NCBI RefSeq assembly: GCF_000372725.1
Contig: NW_005201392.1
Coordinates: 765,755 to 829,754 of the forward strand
Reading direction: 5' to 3'
Source: Emiliania huxleyi CCMP1516
Taxonomy: Eukaryota; Haptophyta; Isochrysidales; Noelaerhabdaceae
DNA: 64,000 bases
The position numbers and the translations under genes are program-made. The notes under the pieces are model-generated. The model did no database searches. It saw nothing but the letters and a program-made list of their open reading frames with translations, and was not told the origin of the DNA. Position 1 is the stretch's first letter. Each line of letters starts with the position of its first letter. Below, piece by piece: positions 10,767-24,148 of the stretch.

Positions 10767-11174
10767 CCGGGCGGACACGCGAATCGGCCCTAGCACTGCT
10801 GCCGACCGCGAGCCGGTGGCCTCGCGTGTGCGTGTATCGTGTGTGTGCCCGCCTGGAACATACTGTTTACATATTACAAGAAAAGATGGCCTTTCTCATC
10901 ACTGCCCTGGCCGCTGGCGCGCCCCCACGAGAGGCACTGGTGGTCTCTGGTGCACGGTGTCGCGTGCGTCGGTGTGCTCGGTCCGGCGGGTCGGCGTCGG
11001 GTCGGCGCGATAACCGCATCGGAAAAAGCGTGCAGGAGCGAGCGGGACCGAGAAAAAGAAAGAACGAAACCCCAAGGATGGGAGGACGGCACGCCGCCGC
11101 AGATGGATTACTTTATTTTATGGCCCCAGCTTCGGTACCCGTACCCCCCAGGTCAGGGCTCTCTAGCCACGCCC
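10767..11174. promoter_or_regulatory. Divergent intergenic region: RAPTOR (-) and EF-hand gene (+)
   Basis: The 408 bp between the two start codons must contain both promoters. An AT-rich patch (TTACTTTATTTTATGG) at about 11108-11123 lies some 55 bp upstream of the EF-hand ATG and is the best core-promoter candidate there. No binding site is recognised. Confidence 0.45.
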
Positions 11175-11627
11175 ATGAAGGCTGCTGTGATGTACATCCT
11201 GCTCATTGTGGCAGCATCGCCTAGTGTGATATGTTTTGCGACATCTGACGCCTTTTTGGCGTGCGAAGCCCAGCTCCTCGGCGGGGTATACCAGACGGTC
11301 AACAACGTCATCGATTTGGACAAGAACGGCATCATCAGCAAGGAGGAATTCGTCACGAGCGACAAAGATGGCGATGGGCAGCTGACGATCAAGGAGGCTG
11401 ACGTCGATGCGCAGCTGATCAGCACCTCGAGCTCGACTTCCTGCAAGGAGGTTGACGTCGATGACTTTTCGGTGGTGTACAGGATGGAGGGCGATGATGT
11501 TGTGAGCTCGATCGAGTTCGATGGCGCCCCCCGCTTGGGCTTCCTCCGCTGTTGCAACTGCGTGGGGCCCGTGTGCCCCATGGCCGCTATCAATCTCTGG
11601 ATGGCTTTGTGGCCCTGCTGCGATTAA
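11175..11627 (+). CDS. Small secreted or ER-lumenal EF-hand protein
   Basis: A single-exon gene of 150 residues from the ATG at 11175 to TAA at 11625-11627. The N-terminus (KAAVMYILLIVAASPSVICF) is a good signal peptide, so the protein likely enters the secretory pathway. Two EF-hand loops follow, DLDKNGIISKEEF and DKDGDGQLTIKEA, with the expected D-x-D-x-G/D-G...E pattern, indicating Ca2+ binding. The C-terminus is hydrophobic and Cys-rich (CCNCVGPVC, WPCCD), which could be a membrane tail or a disulfide-bonded patch. Upstream in-frame codons are open, but the ATG giving the signal peptide is preferred. A role in Ca2+ handling or calcification would be speculation. Confidence 0.7.
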   Translation: MKAAVMYILLIVAASPSVICFATSDAFLACEAQLLGGVYQTVNNVIDLDKNGIISKEEFVTSDKDGDGQLTIKEADVDAQLISTSSSTSCKEVDVDDFSVVYRMEGDDVVSSIEFDGAPRLGFLRCCNCVGPVCPMAAINLWMALWPCCD

Positions 11628-11810
11628 GATGGTGCTCCCCTTATTCCTCCTTGACGCGCCGCTGCTCGAGGCTGACTTGCGCCTTGAGAGAACTCACCTG
11701 CACACGACGCGCGCACGCCCGCGGTGGAGGCGGGAGCGCTCCGTGGCAGGGCGGGGGGCAAGGGGCTGTGGGAAGGGGAGGGCGAGGAAGGGCAGGGCGA
11801 CTGATGCTGG

Positions 11811-11878
11811 CAGGGAGGGGGGGGAGGGAGGGAGGGGGGGGAGGGAGGGAGGGAGGGAGGGAGGGAGGGAGGGAGGGG
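11811..11878. repeat. GGGA microsatellite
   Basis: An uninterrupted GGGA/GGAG-type purine tract in non-coding DNA downstream of the EF-hand gene. The same motif recurs at 30660-30797 (ending in an assembly gap), 44441-44489 and 44789-44895. Confidence 0.95.
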
Positions 11879-12055
11879 TGATTTACGCTCACTTAGGAGT
11901 TCTTCCTCCCCCCCTCCCCCTCCAGCTCCACGCGACGCGCACGCGGCAGCCGGCACTACATTTAGAGAGATTATTACTTGTTAGTTTCGCGTGCAGGTTA
12001 TATGCTAGACCAGTAGACGTCCCAAAATGTTACAGGCACGTGTCTGGGCTCTTTA

Positions 12056-12746
12056 TTAAGCGGCGGCAGAGGGGCTCTCGCCTAGACCGGCTCTGTGCGT
12101 TGAATAGTAATTAGTATACTGACGTATCAAGAGCAAAGACGGCGTCCCCACACACGTGGTGGCCGGCCAGGGATGTGGCAGTTCTGGGTTGACCACCTTG
12201 GCGTGCGGGCTTGTGTGCACAGCCATCTCCTTGCCGTCGATGGTGCAGTAGCACACGCCGTACGGGTGAACGGTCCACGGGTTGTCGTCGTTTGAGTGCG
12301 CTGGCCGTGTTGATCCAGTACTGAAACTTGTACCGGCCATCGATGCACATGACGGTGACGGGCAACACTCGGCCGTCTTGCTTGACCAGCATGGCCGGCA
12401 CGTCCTTGGCGGGCGTCCACAGCCCGTCGAGCCAGTGCTCCATGAGGATCGTGCCGCCCAGGTGTGTGAGGTCGCTGGCTGTGAGGTGGAGGGGCCCAAT
12501 CATGTGGTGCGTCTCCTCGGCCACATAGGACTCGACCTTGGGCAGGATGTCTCGGTCGGCGGTGGCGCGGGCGTGCTGCAGCACCGCCTCCCAGCAGCAG
12601 TAGTTGCCGCGCTTGGTCATGCGAGAGGTGGGCGTCTTCCAGAAGGGCATGAAGCAGCCGGGCCCCTTCATTGGGATGCCAGTGTAGTCACAGACATAGT
12701 GGCTGACCTTCGCCTCGGCATCCACGTGGAGGGTGTGGCGGCCCAT
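12056..12746 (-). pseudogene. Unknown protein gene with a frameshift
   Basis: From an ATG at 12746 the frame reads GRHTLHVDAEAKVSHYVCDY, TGIPM, GCFMPFWKT, GNYCCWEAVLQHA, AEETHHMIGPLHL and YKFQYWINTASA. At about 12290-12300 the sensible reading switches frame to NDDNPWTVHPYGVCYCTIDG and runs to TAA at 12056-12058. Together they give about 230 residues of good composition with conserved-looking Cys (YVCDYTG, GNYCC). Either one base was lost or gained in assembly, or the gene is broken; no intron borders fit the switch. I do not recognise the family. Base composition (about 58% GC) is lower than the neighbours, which could hint at a different origin. Confidence 0.55.
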
Positions 12747-14890
<2,144 letters not shown>

Positions 14891-16608
14891 ATGGATCGCT
14901 GGAGCTTCATCCTCGGCGTGGCCGTCGCCGTCATCCTGCGCAAGGTCGTCGACGTCCTCGGCGAGCCGTATCACGTCGCGAGCAGCATCCAAGTGGGCGA
15001 GCCCAAGTGGGTGCAGCCCATCAAGCGGCTGATGGACGGCGGGCATGAGGCGAACCGGCAGCTGGCTGTGGGCGACGTGCTCTCGGCCGTGGCGGCGCAG
15101 CAGCTGCACCACGCACACACGCTCGCCAATGCCCTCTCTGCCTCCATCGAGGCACCGCTCGCGCTGCGCTCCGCCGTCGTGGGCCTCGGCGTGCGCGTGC
15201 TGCTGGCGCTGGCGGCCGTCTGGTCGATGGCTCCGATCGCCCGCGCCGGCGTGCGGCGGCTGTCGCGCCCGCGGCCCGCCATGCGCAGCTGGCTCGCGCA
15301 GGTCGAGCAGCGGCTGCTCGGCTCTCCCTGGCTCGGCCGTGGCCAGAGAGGCTCGCCCTTGCCTCTCAACCGCACTCACGCGTGCTTCATGCGTGAGCAG
15401 GCTCGGCTGCCTCGTCACCGGCCTCATCCTCGCCGCCGCCGTCGCCGTCATCGTGCAAGCCGCGCCGCCTCCTCCGCCCTCCCCTCCCGCGGCGGCAGAG
15501 TGGCACGAGCGCGCGACGCACCCGTCCGCTGTGAGACCGCCACAGGAGGGCGCGTGCGCCGCCTCCCGGGCGCGCGGGCACGGCGTTGGCGCGGGTCCCA
15601 AGCATGCGTCTTGAATTCAGTAAACTTGTCAGGCGCGGGGGCCGGTGTGGCGCGGCGCCGCCGTCGGCAGCGCCTTTTGGCGCCGGTTGGTCGGCGCGAA
15701 AGCCGATGGTTGCTGCGGCTCGGAGGGCTGCGCCGCGCCGGATGGGAGTGGCGACGAGGCAGGTGGCGAGGGCGGTGAGTCGGCGGAGCAGCGTTTGCTG
15801 CTGCAGCACCTCGGCACGCGCCTCCCCGCGCTGCCGCGCCACCCCTGACACAAGCTGGATCCCGACCAGTTGACCCTCAGGCTTGCCGCTTCTCTCCGCG
15901 CTGACCCGCCTCCTGGGCGGGGGCTACCGCCGCCTCGCCGCCGCGCTGCGCCAGCTGCGGCCCGCGCTGTGCTGCCTCGGCGTCCAGGCCTCCCTCGCCT
16001 CCCTGCTGCTACTCGCAATGCGGCTCCGGCAGCGGCTGCAGCAGCGCGACTCGAGCAACTACGCAAAGTGGTTCGGCGCCTCCGCCGCAAACGGCGCCGC
16101 CACCCCGCCGCTGCTGCCGCCGCAGCCTCGCCGGTCCAGCAGCGGCGGCGTGGCGGCGGCGGCGGCGGCGGCGCTCAGCTCGCCGACGGGTGCGGAGGGC
16201 GCTGGCTCTCGACAGTGCGTGAGAAGCTTCCGCGAAGCTACTCCGAGCCTTCCTGCAGGCGCGGAGCGGCTCTCGTCGATGCGCGAGAACCTGAGCCGGT
16301 CGAGGGAGCAGCTCGGCCAGTTCCAGGCCAGCCTCGAGCCCGAGACCGCAGCGGGGCTGGACCGAGGCTGCCCCGAGATGACGCGAGACCCGAAAGCGTA
16401 GGTCAACCTCGAGTCCAAGATCCTCGACCTCGCCGACCAGAGCCGCCGCCGCCGCATGGCTGGGCTGTACGGGCTGCGCCGGCTCGGCGCAGCGGCGCAG
16501 CTGCTCCTCTGCCTCGTCCCTGCGTACGAGCTCGCCTCCCTCTGGTGGACCCTGTGGTGGGACCTCTCCCTGCGCCGCGGGGCAGGCCGCGCCTCGCTCA
16601 GCGCCGAC

Positions 16609-16639
<31 letters not shown>

Positions 16640-19600
16640 GGTTCCGCGCGCTCGCGTCGCTCTGCTTCCTGCTTTGGCTGCAGTCTGTCGGCCGCACATG
16701 CTGGCTGCTGCTCTCGCTCGCCCTAGTGCGCGACGACGCGACGGAGACCTCCTTCGTCGACGCGATGACTTTCACGTCCATCGCGCCGCGCGTCGAGCGG
16801 CTCCTCTCCGCGGCGACGCGCGGCCTTGCCATCTTTCCGCCCGGCTATGTCTTTTGGTACGCGGCGGCGCTCGAGCTGCTCAACTGCCGCGGCCCGCGCC
16901 TGGCCCAGATGGCGCTGCTCGGCACCGGCCTCGGCGTCTCGCAGGTCCTCGGCTCCGCTACGTCCCTCGCGCCCTCCGCTGCGACCGCCGCGCTCTGGCG
17001 CGGTTGGGCCGAGCAGGCGCGCGCGCTCGTGCCGCTCGTCGCGCTGTTGCAGTCGGCGGGCAGCTTCGACGCGCCTCCCCCGCGCTGCCTGCTGCTGCTC
17101 GCCGCGCCGTCTCTCCTCTCCGGCTACGCCCCTCTCCCTCGAGGACGGACAGGTAAGGCGCGTCAGCGCACGAACGAGTCGTGCGTGGGTAGGCTTCGCC
17201 CTCTTCCTCGAGGACCGGCGTGCCGCTTGCCCCGCCGGCGACGACAAGCCACCGGGACCGGGCCCCGCCAGCCCGGACGCGGCCCCGCCGCGCACGCCGT
17301 CGCCGCGGCGCACTTTCTGGGGCGACGAGTCCCGCTTCAGCGACGTGACCGCGCGCAACGCGTCGCTGCGCGGCCTCGTGCGCCTCATCGCCGGGGAGTT
17401 TGGGAGCGAGCCGCTGCTGCCGGCATCGCTGCTGCGGCCCAAGCGGATGCCCTCATTCACAAGTTCATTGGGAAGCGCATGAATCCACCCCTCCCTCAGG
17501 ACTCGCTGCTGCGGCTCAAGCGGATGCACTCGCGCGTGCGCGCGGCGGCCTCCAAGGCGTCGGAGAGCGCCAGCCTCAACTTCCTGGCGCGGCTGCTCGG
17601 CGAGGGAGGGCCGATCCACACGGCGCTGCTCACGTCGGGCGGCTCGCCGCTGCCGTCGGAGCTGCTGCCGGTGGCGCGGCTGCTGCTCGACCACTCGCAC
17701 CGCGTGGCGAACGAGCCGCGGATCGGCTCTGCCGTCGCGCAGCTCTGGCCGATGGGCGGGTCGCTGCTCGCTTCGCTGCTGCACGACGTCTTCCTCTCGC
17801 AGCACGGGCGGTGGATGCTGCGCCGCGGCTTGTGCGCGCTGCAGGCCCAAGAGGAGGAGATGGCGCCGCCGGACGAGGTTCGCTTCCCGCGCGAGCTGCT
17901 GCACGGGCTCAAGAAGTGGACTCTCATGCCTGCGGTCGGCGTGCGCGGGTGCGTCGTGGCGCACGACGACCTCAAGGCGGACAGCGCGGTGCCGGCCTCG
18001 CGCATCTTCTCGATGCGGGACGACCCTCGGACGGGGCACACCGCTGCCGCGGAGGCTTGTTCAGAGACTGTTGGTTCTTCACGCGCAGCTTGTCCTGTTT
18101 TAGGCAGCCGTTGCCGTGGACGCCGGTGATCCGCGTGGCCGCCCGCTGCTACACCACGCTCGGCAAGGACGGCCAGCCAGTGCGGCTCGTCCTCGACACT
18201 AAGAACTTGGTGCGCATCCGGCGCGTCGGCTACTTCACCGAGTGCTCACCGAGGGCGTCGCTCGTCTCACCGCTGTGCCGCGTCTCTTCACGCAGCAGCT
18301 GCGAACAGGTGCTCGCCGAGGGCGTCGCTCTTCAACGCGCGCGTCACCGCCGTGCACGCGGCCGCCCCCGCGCCGCAGACGGAGCGCTTCGCCCCCGGCG
18401 GCCGCCCCGCCACGCCGCGCGGTGCAGCCGCCGCGGCGCTCGCGGAGAGCGCGCTCGCCGGACTCGAGGCGGAGAAGGAATCCGCCACTTAGTTAAGGGA
18501 GCGGCTCATTGACTGACCGATGCGCCCTCCGGGCCCTAGGCGGGGCTCGCTGTCCGCGCGGCGGAGCGCACCGAGTCGGCAGCGCGCGTGGCGGCGGAGG
18601 AGGGGAGCGGGCGGCGGCGGGGCGGCGAGGCGACTTGCACCGTCGAGTACGTGGACGACCTCGAGGCGTGCCGCCGAGATGTCGTAAAGGGAGGGAGAGA
18701 GAGGAGAGAGGCGAGAAGGGGGGAGAGAAAGAGAGGAGAGAGACGGCGCTGCTGCTGGCCGAGGAGCGACGCCGGGCGGGGTGCGAGGGCGGGAGTGTGT
18801 CGCCGGTGTGCCGACAACACCCTTGTCGCTGCCAGGTGCTGCTCGCCAAGGACGACGCGGAGCAGGAGGCCGAGTTCAACTTCATCACGCTCATCGACCT
18901 GCCGGTGCCGCCGTGGCGCATGCCGCTGCACGTGTGGATGCGAGGCATGCAGGTCGACCTCACGATGGTCGGCTCGGCGCGGCAGGGCGAGAAGCTCCTC
19001 TCCCTCGAGTGGGAGGCGGCCTCGCCAGAGGACGAGGCGCGCGGCCGCGTCGGCTCCGTCATCATCTGCCTTGACGTCGACCCGCTCGACGTGGCGGTGC
19101 GAGAAGCAGCCGAGATGCAGCCGAGATGCAGCCGAGATGCAGCCGAGGTGCAGCCGAGGTGGCGGTGCGGCTGGCCCAAAAGAGGAGGCTCGTTCGCTTG
19201 GGTTGACGATTTGAATGTGGAGCGTTTGAACGGTGAGGTGCGGCTGCCCGAGATTGGCCTGCGGCTGCTCGGCACGGAGCGGCACAAAGACTTGCGCGCC
19301 AAGGGGCGGAACGGCAAGATCGTCGCCCGCCTCCGCCTCGCCATCGAGAAGGGCGGGGCGCTCGCGCCGGCCGGCACGCAGCCCGCGGCACTCGGCCCAG
19401 GCCTCTACCTCACCGTCGAGCACATCTCGCTTAAGCTAGAGGACATCCGGATCGAGGCGCCCGAACCTACCCGAGATCACCTGACAGTACCCGAGATTAC
19501 CTGAGATTACCTGGAGGAATCCGGGTCGAGGGCCTCCTCCACCGTCAAGGGCGATTCATTACGAACGGAGGTTGAGCCAGTCCTCACCCAGTGATAGGCC

Positions 19601-22075
19601 TCCTCCACCGTCAAGGGCGGCACGCGCACCGGCCTCGTCCGGCTCGCCGCCTCCGCCTCGGGCCTCATCTCCGCCTTCACGCCCGAGTGGATGGCGAACA
19701 AGCTCTGGCGGCCGGTGCCAACGTCTCGATCGAGGAGGCCGTCGGCGAGATGACCCGAGATGACCCGAGATCGGCCGAGAGCAGGTGCTCACCTCGATCG
19801 AGGAGGCCATCGTCGAGAACAACCAGTCCAACCCCGTGCTGCTGGTCCAGGAGCTCCACCTCCTCGCCGACGTCGCGACCTACCTCCAGCGCGCGATGCG
19901 CCGCCAGGCGGACCGCGAGACGGCACTCGAGCAGAGCCTCAAGGTCAAGTACGCCCGCCGCCTCCTCGCGCGGGCAAAGGTCCGAGCGAGGCGCGCGCGC
20001 GAGGACATCTCCGCCGCCGCCGGCATCTCGCGCCACGGCTACCTCTGGCGACTGCTCATATAACACAGCATGAGATGACATCACGTAACAGGCATCTCGC
20101 ACCACGGCTACCTCTGGCGACTGCTCATATAACACAGCATGAGATGACATCACGTAACAGGCATCTCGCACCACGGCTACCTCTGGCGACTGCTCGACTC
20201 GCCGCACTCTGTCGGCAGCGCCCTCTCGCCCGAGGCGTTCGGATCAAGTCGCGCGCCACCCGCGCGACGAGCGCCCCGTCACGCGTGCTGCGGTGAACAG
20301 GCTCTCATGTCGCTCGCCGCCGTCGCGTCGAGCTCGCGCGCCACGGCAGCTCGCCTGCGGCCGCGCCGCTCCCTCGGGGGCGCCTTGTCTGACAGCTCGG
20401 GAGCCGTCCTGCAGGCGCGCCCGCAGCGGCACCGCTCCCTCGAGGAGGGCGGGCGGGCCTCGCTCTCCGACGGGTGGCAGTCGCGCCGCTCGATCTTGCG
20501 GGCGAGCCAGGCGGCGGCGGCGGGCTGGCGCCGCGTCTACGTCGTGCTCGGCGGCGGGCGGCTGCGCGAGTACCGGAACTTGCAGGCCGCCCGCGACGAC
20601 ATCGTTTCGCGCCTCGTCCTGACGGCACAGCGCGGGCCTAGTGCGCTGACTAGGCTTGCTCGATGGTGCGTGAGTGGTTGCGGCGACTCATTAGGCGCAG
20701 CGCGGGTCCGACGTGCGCGCGGCGCGTGTGGTGCCACCGCGCGAGGATCGCGCGTGGTGTGCCTCGAGCTGGACGTGGCGTGGACGTGTCACGGACGCGT
20801 CTTTGGACGTGCCTCTAGGGCCGCGAGTGGTGCCTCGAGCTGGATGTGCAGGGGCTAATGAAGGCGCTCGAGCGGAAGACGTACGCGTGCGAGACGCAGG
20901 AGGGCCGCGCCGCCCGCCGGAGCACGGCCGCGGACACGCCCGTCACTCGTCCCCTCTCCGCGCAGGAGGGACGCCGCCGGTGGGCCGATTGCGCGCGGTT
21001 GGAGGCGCGGACACCCGCGCGGCTCAGCCTCGAGTCCGCCATCGGCCAGGCCGGCCACTCCATCACGAGCGCCTTCAGCCATCTGCGGCTGCCGCTCGGC
21101 CTGCGCAGGGCGCACGTCGCGCCGTTCGAGGAGGGCGCCGCCACGCCGACGCGGACGCCGCCCTCGCCCGTCTTCCTGTCTGCCTGCTCGCACGCCGCCG
21201 CGCCACGCGGCGGCTCGCGCCCCGCCTCCCCGGCCGCCGACCCCGCCGCCGAGCCGTCGGAGGGGCAGGCGCGCGCCTCGACCGCCTCGTCGGCTCCGCG
21301 GCGCCTGGCCGGCGCGTGCTCGTCCGCCACGGGGACGGAGTGGTGCAAGCCGCTGCCGCTCCCCCCCTCGCTGGCGGTGGGGGGCGCCGAGCCTGAGCCG
21401 CACTCCTCGCGGGGCACTCCCACGAGCCCTCTCGGACCCCGTCCTTGGTAGGCCCTCGAGCCGGCGCAGCGCCTCTCGGGCCGTTCGCCCAGCTCGCCCC
21501 GATGGCAGCGCCTGGCGCAGGCCAAGCTCGAGGAGATTGGCAAGGAGATCTCAAAGACGAGCGAGGAGATCGGCAAGGCGGCGCAGGCCAAGCTCGACGA
21601 GATTGGCAAGGCGGCGGGCTCGTCGCAGCGCAAGGCGCAGGAGCGGGTGAGCGCGCTCGTCCACTTTGCGCAGGAGCAGGTGGCGATCTCTCGCCGCTCG
21701 TCGAGCCCCGCCGCCGTGAGCATATCTGGGGGCGGCAAGGCGCGGCCCTGCCGGCCTTCGCGCCCGCCCCGCCCGCCCCGAGAAGGGGACGCGTGCGCAA
21801 CCTTCCCGGGCGCGTGCAGCAGCGAGACCCCGGCAATCACCGCCTGCCCGCTGCGCGGCGGCGCCATCATGTGCCGCTCGAGCTCGTCGCCGTCGACGCC
21901 ACGCGGAGCAGCGGCCGAGGGCGACGCGGGGGCCTCGAGCACCGAGACGCCGTCCACACCGCACAATCTCCCGCGCATTCTGTCGGAGGATGTTGCCGGC
22001 CCGCAGGAGATACCGGAGGCGAGTCGACGCGTCCCCCCGCCGCTGGCGCGGACGCTGCACTTCTCGGTCGAGTGA
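14891..22075 (+). CDS. Large polytopic membrane protein with PH-like segment (multi-exon, family unknown)
   Basis: A plus-strand gene with many short introns. The first ATG giving a plausible N-terminus is at 14891 (MDRWSFILGVAVAVILRK). Hydrophobic segments recur: LVTGLILAAAVAVIVQ near 15410, LRPALCCLGVQASLASLLLL near 15955, AAQLLLCLVPAYELASLWW near 16490, ALASLCFLLWLQSVGR, and FPPGYVFWYAAALELL. Soluble parts follow: SASLNFLARLLGEG, FPRELLHGLKKWTLMPAV, EFNFITLIDLPVPPWRMPLH, YLTVEHISLKLEDIRIE and VLTSIEEAIVENNQ. A PH-like stretch WRRVYVVLGGGRLREYRN lies near 20530, and a coiled coil AKLEEIGKEISKTSEEIGKA near 21520. The stop is at 22073-22075. It could be a membrane-contact or lipid-handling protein, but no family is recognised. 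At least nine introns carry exon-copy repeats. Confidence 0.65.
17131..17215 (+). repeat. Direct repeats bracketing an intron (offset 69)
   Basis: A 16-bp block at 17131-17146 recurs at 17200-17215 with one mismatch; flanking bases are also similar. The intron between has GTAAGG and GGGTAG borders. Confidence 0.8.
17426..17527 (+). repeat. Direct repeats bracketing an intron (offset 77)
   Basis: The 25-bp blocks at 17426-17450 and 17503-17527 differ at one base. Both would code for SLLR.KRM. The second follows the acceptor CTCAG, and the first would need a GC donor. Confidence 0.85.
18041..18124 (+). repeat. Direct repeats bracketing an intron (offset 67)
   Basis: A 16-bp block at 18041-18056 recurs at 18108-18123 with three mismatches. 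The acceptor TTTTAG lies just before the right copy. Confidence 0.7.
18242..18332 (+). repeat. Direct repeats bracketing an intron (offset 67)
   Basis: The 24-bp blocks start at 18242 (at the GT donor) and 18309 (immediately after the acceptor CAG), with two mismatches. A textbook example of the intron start copying the downstream exon start. Confidence 0.88.
19087..19169 (+). repeat. Direct repeats plus CCGAGATGCAG array in an intron (offset 68)
   Basis: A 15-bp block at 19087 recurs at 19155 with one mismatch. Between them lie about five AGCCGAGATGC-like units, the same motif family as in RAPTOR, the TDP1-like gene and the 30-kb gene. Confidence 0.8.
19531..19619 (+). repeat. Exact 23-bp direct repeats bracketing an intron (offset 66)
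   Basis: Blocks 19531-19553 and 19597-19619 are identical. The second follows acceptor GATAG. Exact identity suggests a very young duplication. Confidence 0.9.
19715..19812 (+). repeat. Direct repeats bracketing an intron (offset 70)
   Basis: The left copy starts at the GT donor (19715). The right copy starts at 19785 after acceptor GCAG and codes VLTSIEEAIVE. Identity is high over about 28 bp, with a small indel. The filler is a CCGAGATGA array. Confidence 0.88.
20024..20197 (+). repeat. 69-bp exon-plus-filler unit repeated in tandem
   Basis: The 36-bp segment coding GISRHGYLWRLL occurs three times, starting at 20024, 20093 and 20162. A 33-bp filler ending GTAACAG lies between copies, identical both times. 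The unit is a whole exon end plus intron filler, duplicated twice with essentially no divergence. Confidence 0.93.
20754..20848 (+). repeat. Direct repeats bracketing an intron (offset about 71)
   Basis: A block of about 20 bp containing TGCCTCGAGCTGGA occurs at 20760 and 20831. The filler carries GGACGTGTC motifs and ends CTCTAG. Confidence 0.8.
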
Positions 22076-24148
22076 GGCGCCCCTACCCTTGCGCAGTGAG
22101 ATTATACGTCCGGCGGGTGTACTGTAGCGTGTGCACCCACAACCGGTGTGCGCGTATGGTGTCTTGAGTCATGTGCACATGTACATATGGGCGCACGTCG
22201 GAGCAGCGTCCGAGCAACGTCGTACTGCGGAAAGTACAGAGCTGCGCCGTGGAGTACTATGCCGAGAACACAACACAGTCAGACAGCGATCCTCGCGGGC
22301 TCTCTCCACTTTGCTTTTTAATGTTAATCTGCTGTGCACACTAGCGGCGACCTCAAGAAAAAACTCGGACCCACGAAGACAAGGAGCGCGCGCCAATGGC
22401 CGCCTCCGTGACACTCCCACCTCCTGGGCCGGCGCGGGAGTTTTACTGCCGAGTTTCTCCCGGCCGGCCGCCTCCTGACACGCCCACTGACCGAGCCCAT
22501 CGAAAAAAATTCGGCGCGCCGCACTGCTCTGACCCCTGCTCGCCCCTGCTCGCCCCTGCTCGCCACTGTCGCCTCGGTTGCCGAGGCTGCCGCGCACCCG
22601 CGCGCTACGCGACTACGAACTGCACCAGCTGGGCTCGAACCAACGACCAAAACGTCCCCGACCCGAACGCTGCACCAACTAGGCCACACCGCAGGCTCGA
22701 TATGCAATACGCACAAAACTGGCCGCTCATAAAGCACTACTCATTTGCCGAGGCCACGCGGCGCCCCTCCACAGCCAGCCTACCCTCCTATCGCGCCACT
22801 CGAAGCCCCGCGGCCGCCTCTCGCCTACCGCGCTGCCCTCGCCTGCCACCGCACCGCCCGCGCTCCAGCCTAACCAGCTCTGCATCTCGCAACACACACT
22901 TGACAGGGACAGACCAGGCGCAGGAAAAGGGAGCGGGGCCCGAATCCAAGGGACCACCCCGTCGGGCGGAGGAGCTGTGAACTCAGGTCCAGCAGGAAGG
23001 CTGCTGGCTCCTGACTCATCCCCCAAATCCCCCACACCTTGGCGGCCTGAAACCTTACCATTCCGACACCTCACACACACCCCTCCCCTAGGGCTAAGCA
23101 GTGCGCGAGCCCACCCGACTTCAGGCGAGACGTTGACCACTCCTTTGGAACAGTTCTGTCAGTGGCTGCACTAGACGCCCACAGAGGCGCGCGGCGCGGG
23201 CAGATGACTAGGGGAGAAAAAGCGGAGAACCTAGCTCGCTGGGAGATGTGCGCAACCTAAAGACGGGAATAGGGGAGAGAAGTGTCAGTGTGAGGGGAGG
23301 GCGTAGGCTGGCGTTTTTGCCTTTGAAAACTGAACAGTTTTTTTTTTAGCGGCGACCTCAACCGACTATGGAGGACCCGTCACCAGACGACGCAGGGCGG
23401 ACGACGGGGAGGCGCGGAGCAGACGCGCAGGGCGAGACGAGGGAGGGAGCAGGATGTTGCGGAGATCAGCAGGAGGATGTACGACGAGATTAGGAGCAGC
23501 AGGGACCCGAGGGACCATGTGGAAGACGGCTAGTGCTAGTCCCCCATCGGGAGGACGACCCCGGCTAGTCGCCGACCACACCCACAAAGAACCCTGCACA
23601 AAGACCGCAGGGCGGGGACCTGTTCCTTTTTACCCATCTCCTAGTAGAGGTGTCCGTTTTATTTATTTATTTACTCACTGTGGGGGGGGCCGCGCGCCCC
23701 CGCCGCGCCCCCCCGCCCCCCCGCCTCCGCGCACCGCGGCGAACACCGGCCGGCACCTCGGTCCTCGCGTCTGTGGGCACTCAGTCTGTGGCTCAAAATC
23801 TCTGTGGGCGGGGGGGCCCTAGTCCGCAGTGAAAAAGACAAACCCTCGAAACTTAAAACGGTCGCGGATGCGAGAAAAATTCTGTGTCGCAAGTGAGAAG
23901 TGACAGTTTCGCGCAACCAGCACCAGGGAGAGCTCTCCGAATGGAACCTCCGTGCCACCCTCCGGCGCGGCGTTGCGCAGACGCCCTGGCACCTACAATG
24001 TCGCGCCCGTCAACCGCTTCCCCCGCGGGGCCTTGCTCCCCACGGCTGCGAACTGGCCTGCTGACCGACAGGCCGTGCGCATGAGCCCCCCCTCCCTCTT
24101 CGTCACGGCCTGGAGCTCCCCCCCCCTCCCTCCCCGCCCCCCTCTTCA
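22076..24148. other. Non-coding stretch with tRNA-like relic
   Basis: About 2 kb without a convincing gene. It contains the tRNA-like sequence, a word TAGCGGCGACCTCAA present at 22344 and again at 23348, a T-run at 23338-23347, and GC-rich low-complexity DNA at 23680-23720. Open frames here have compositions of shadow reading. Confidence 0.5.
22621..22693 (-). tRNA. tRNA-like sequence, probably a pseudogene or tRNA-derived element
   Basis: In minus-strand sense there is a perfect A-box-like word TGGCCTAGTTGG and a B-box-like GGTTCGAGCCC. The spacing is that of a tRNA. The T arm (GTTGG/CCAGC) and an anticodon stem (CGTTC/GGACG, one G-U pair) can form, with loop GGGTCGG. The universal U33 is missing and the acceptor stem pairs poorly. 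It is therefore probably not a functional tRNA; tRNA-Asp-derived relic or SINE head is possible. Confidence 0.45.

Noticed and set aside
22727-23140. Minus-strand ORF of 137 residues
   Set aside because: No domain, biased Trp/Gly/Arg composition typical of shadow reading, and no supporting start context.
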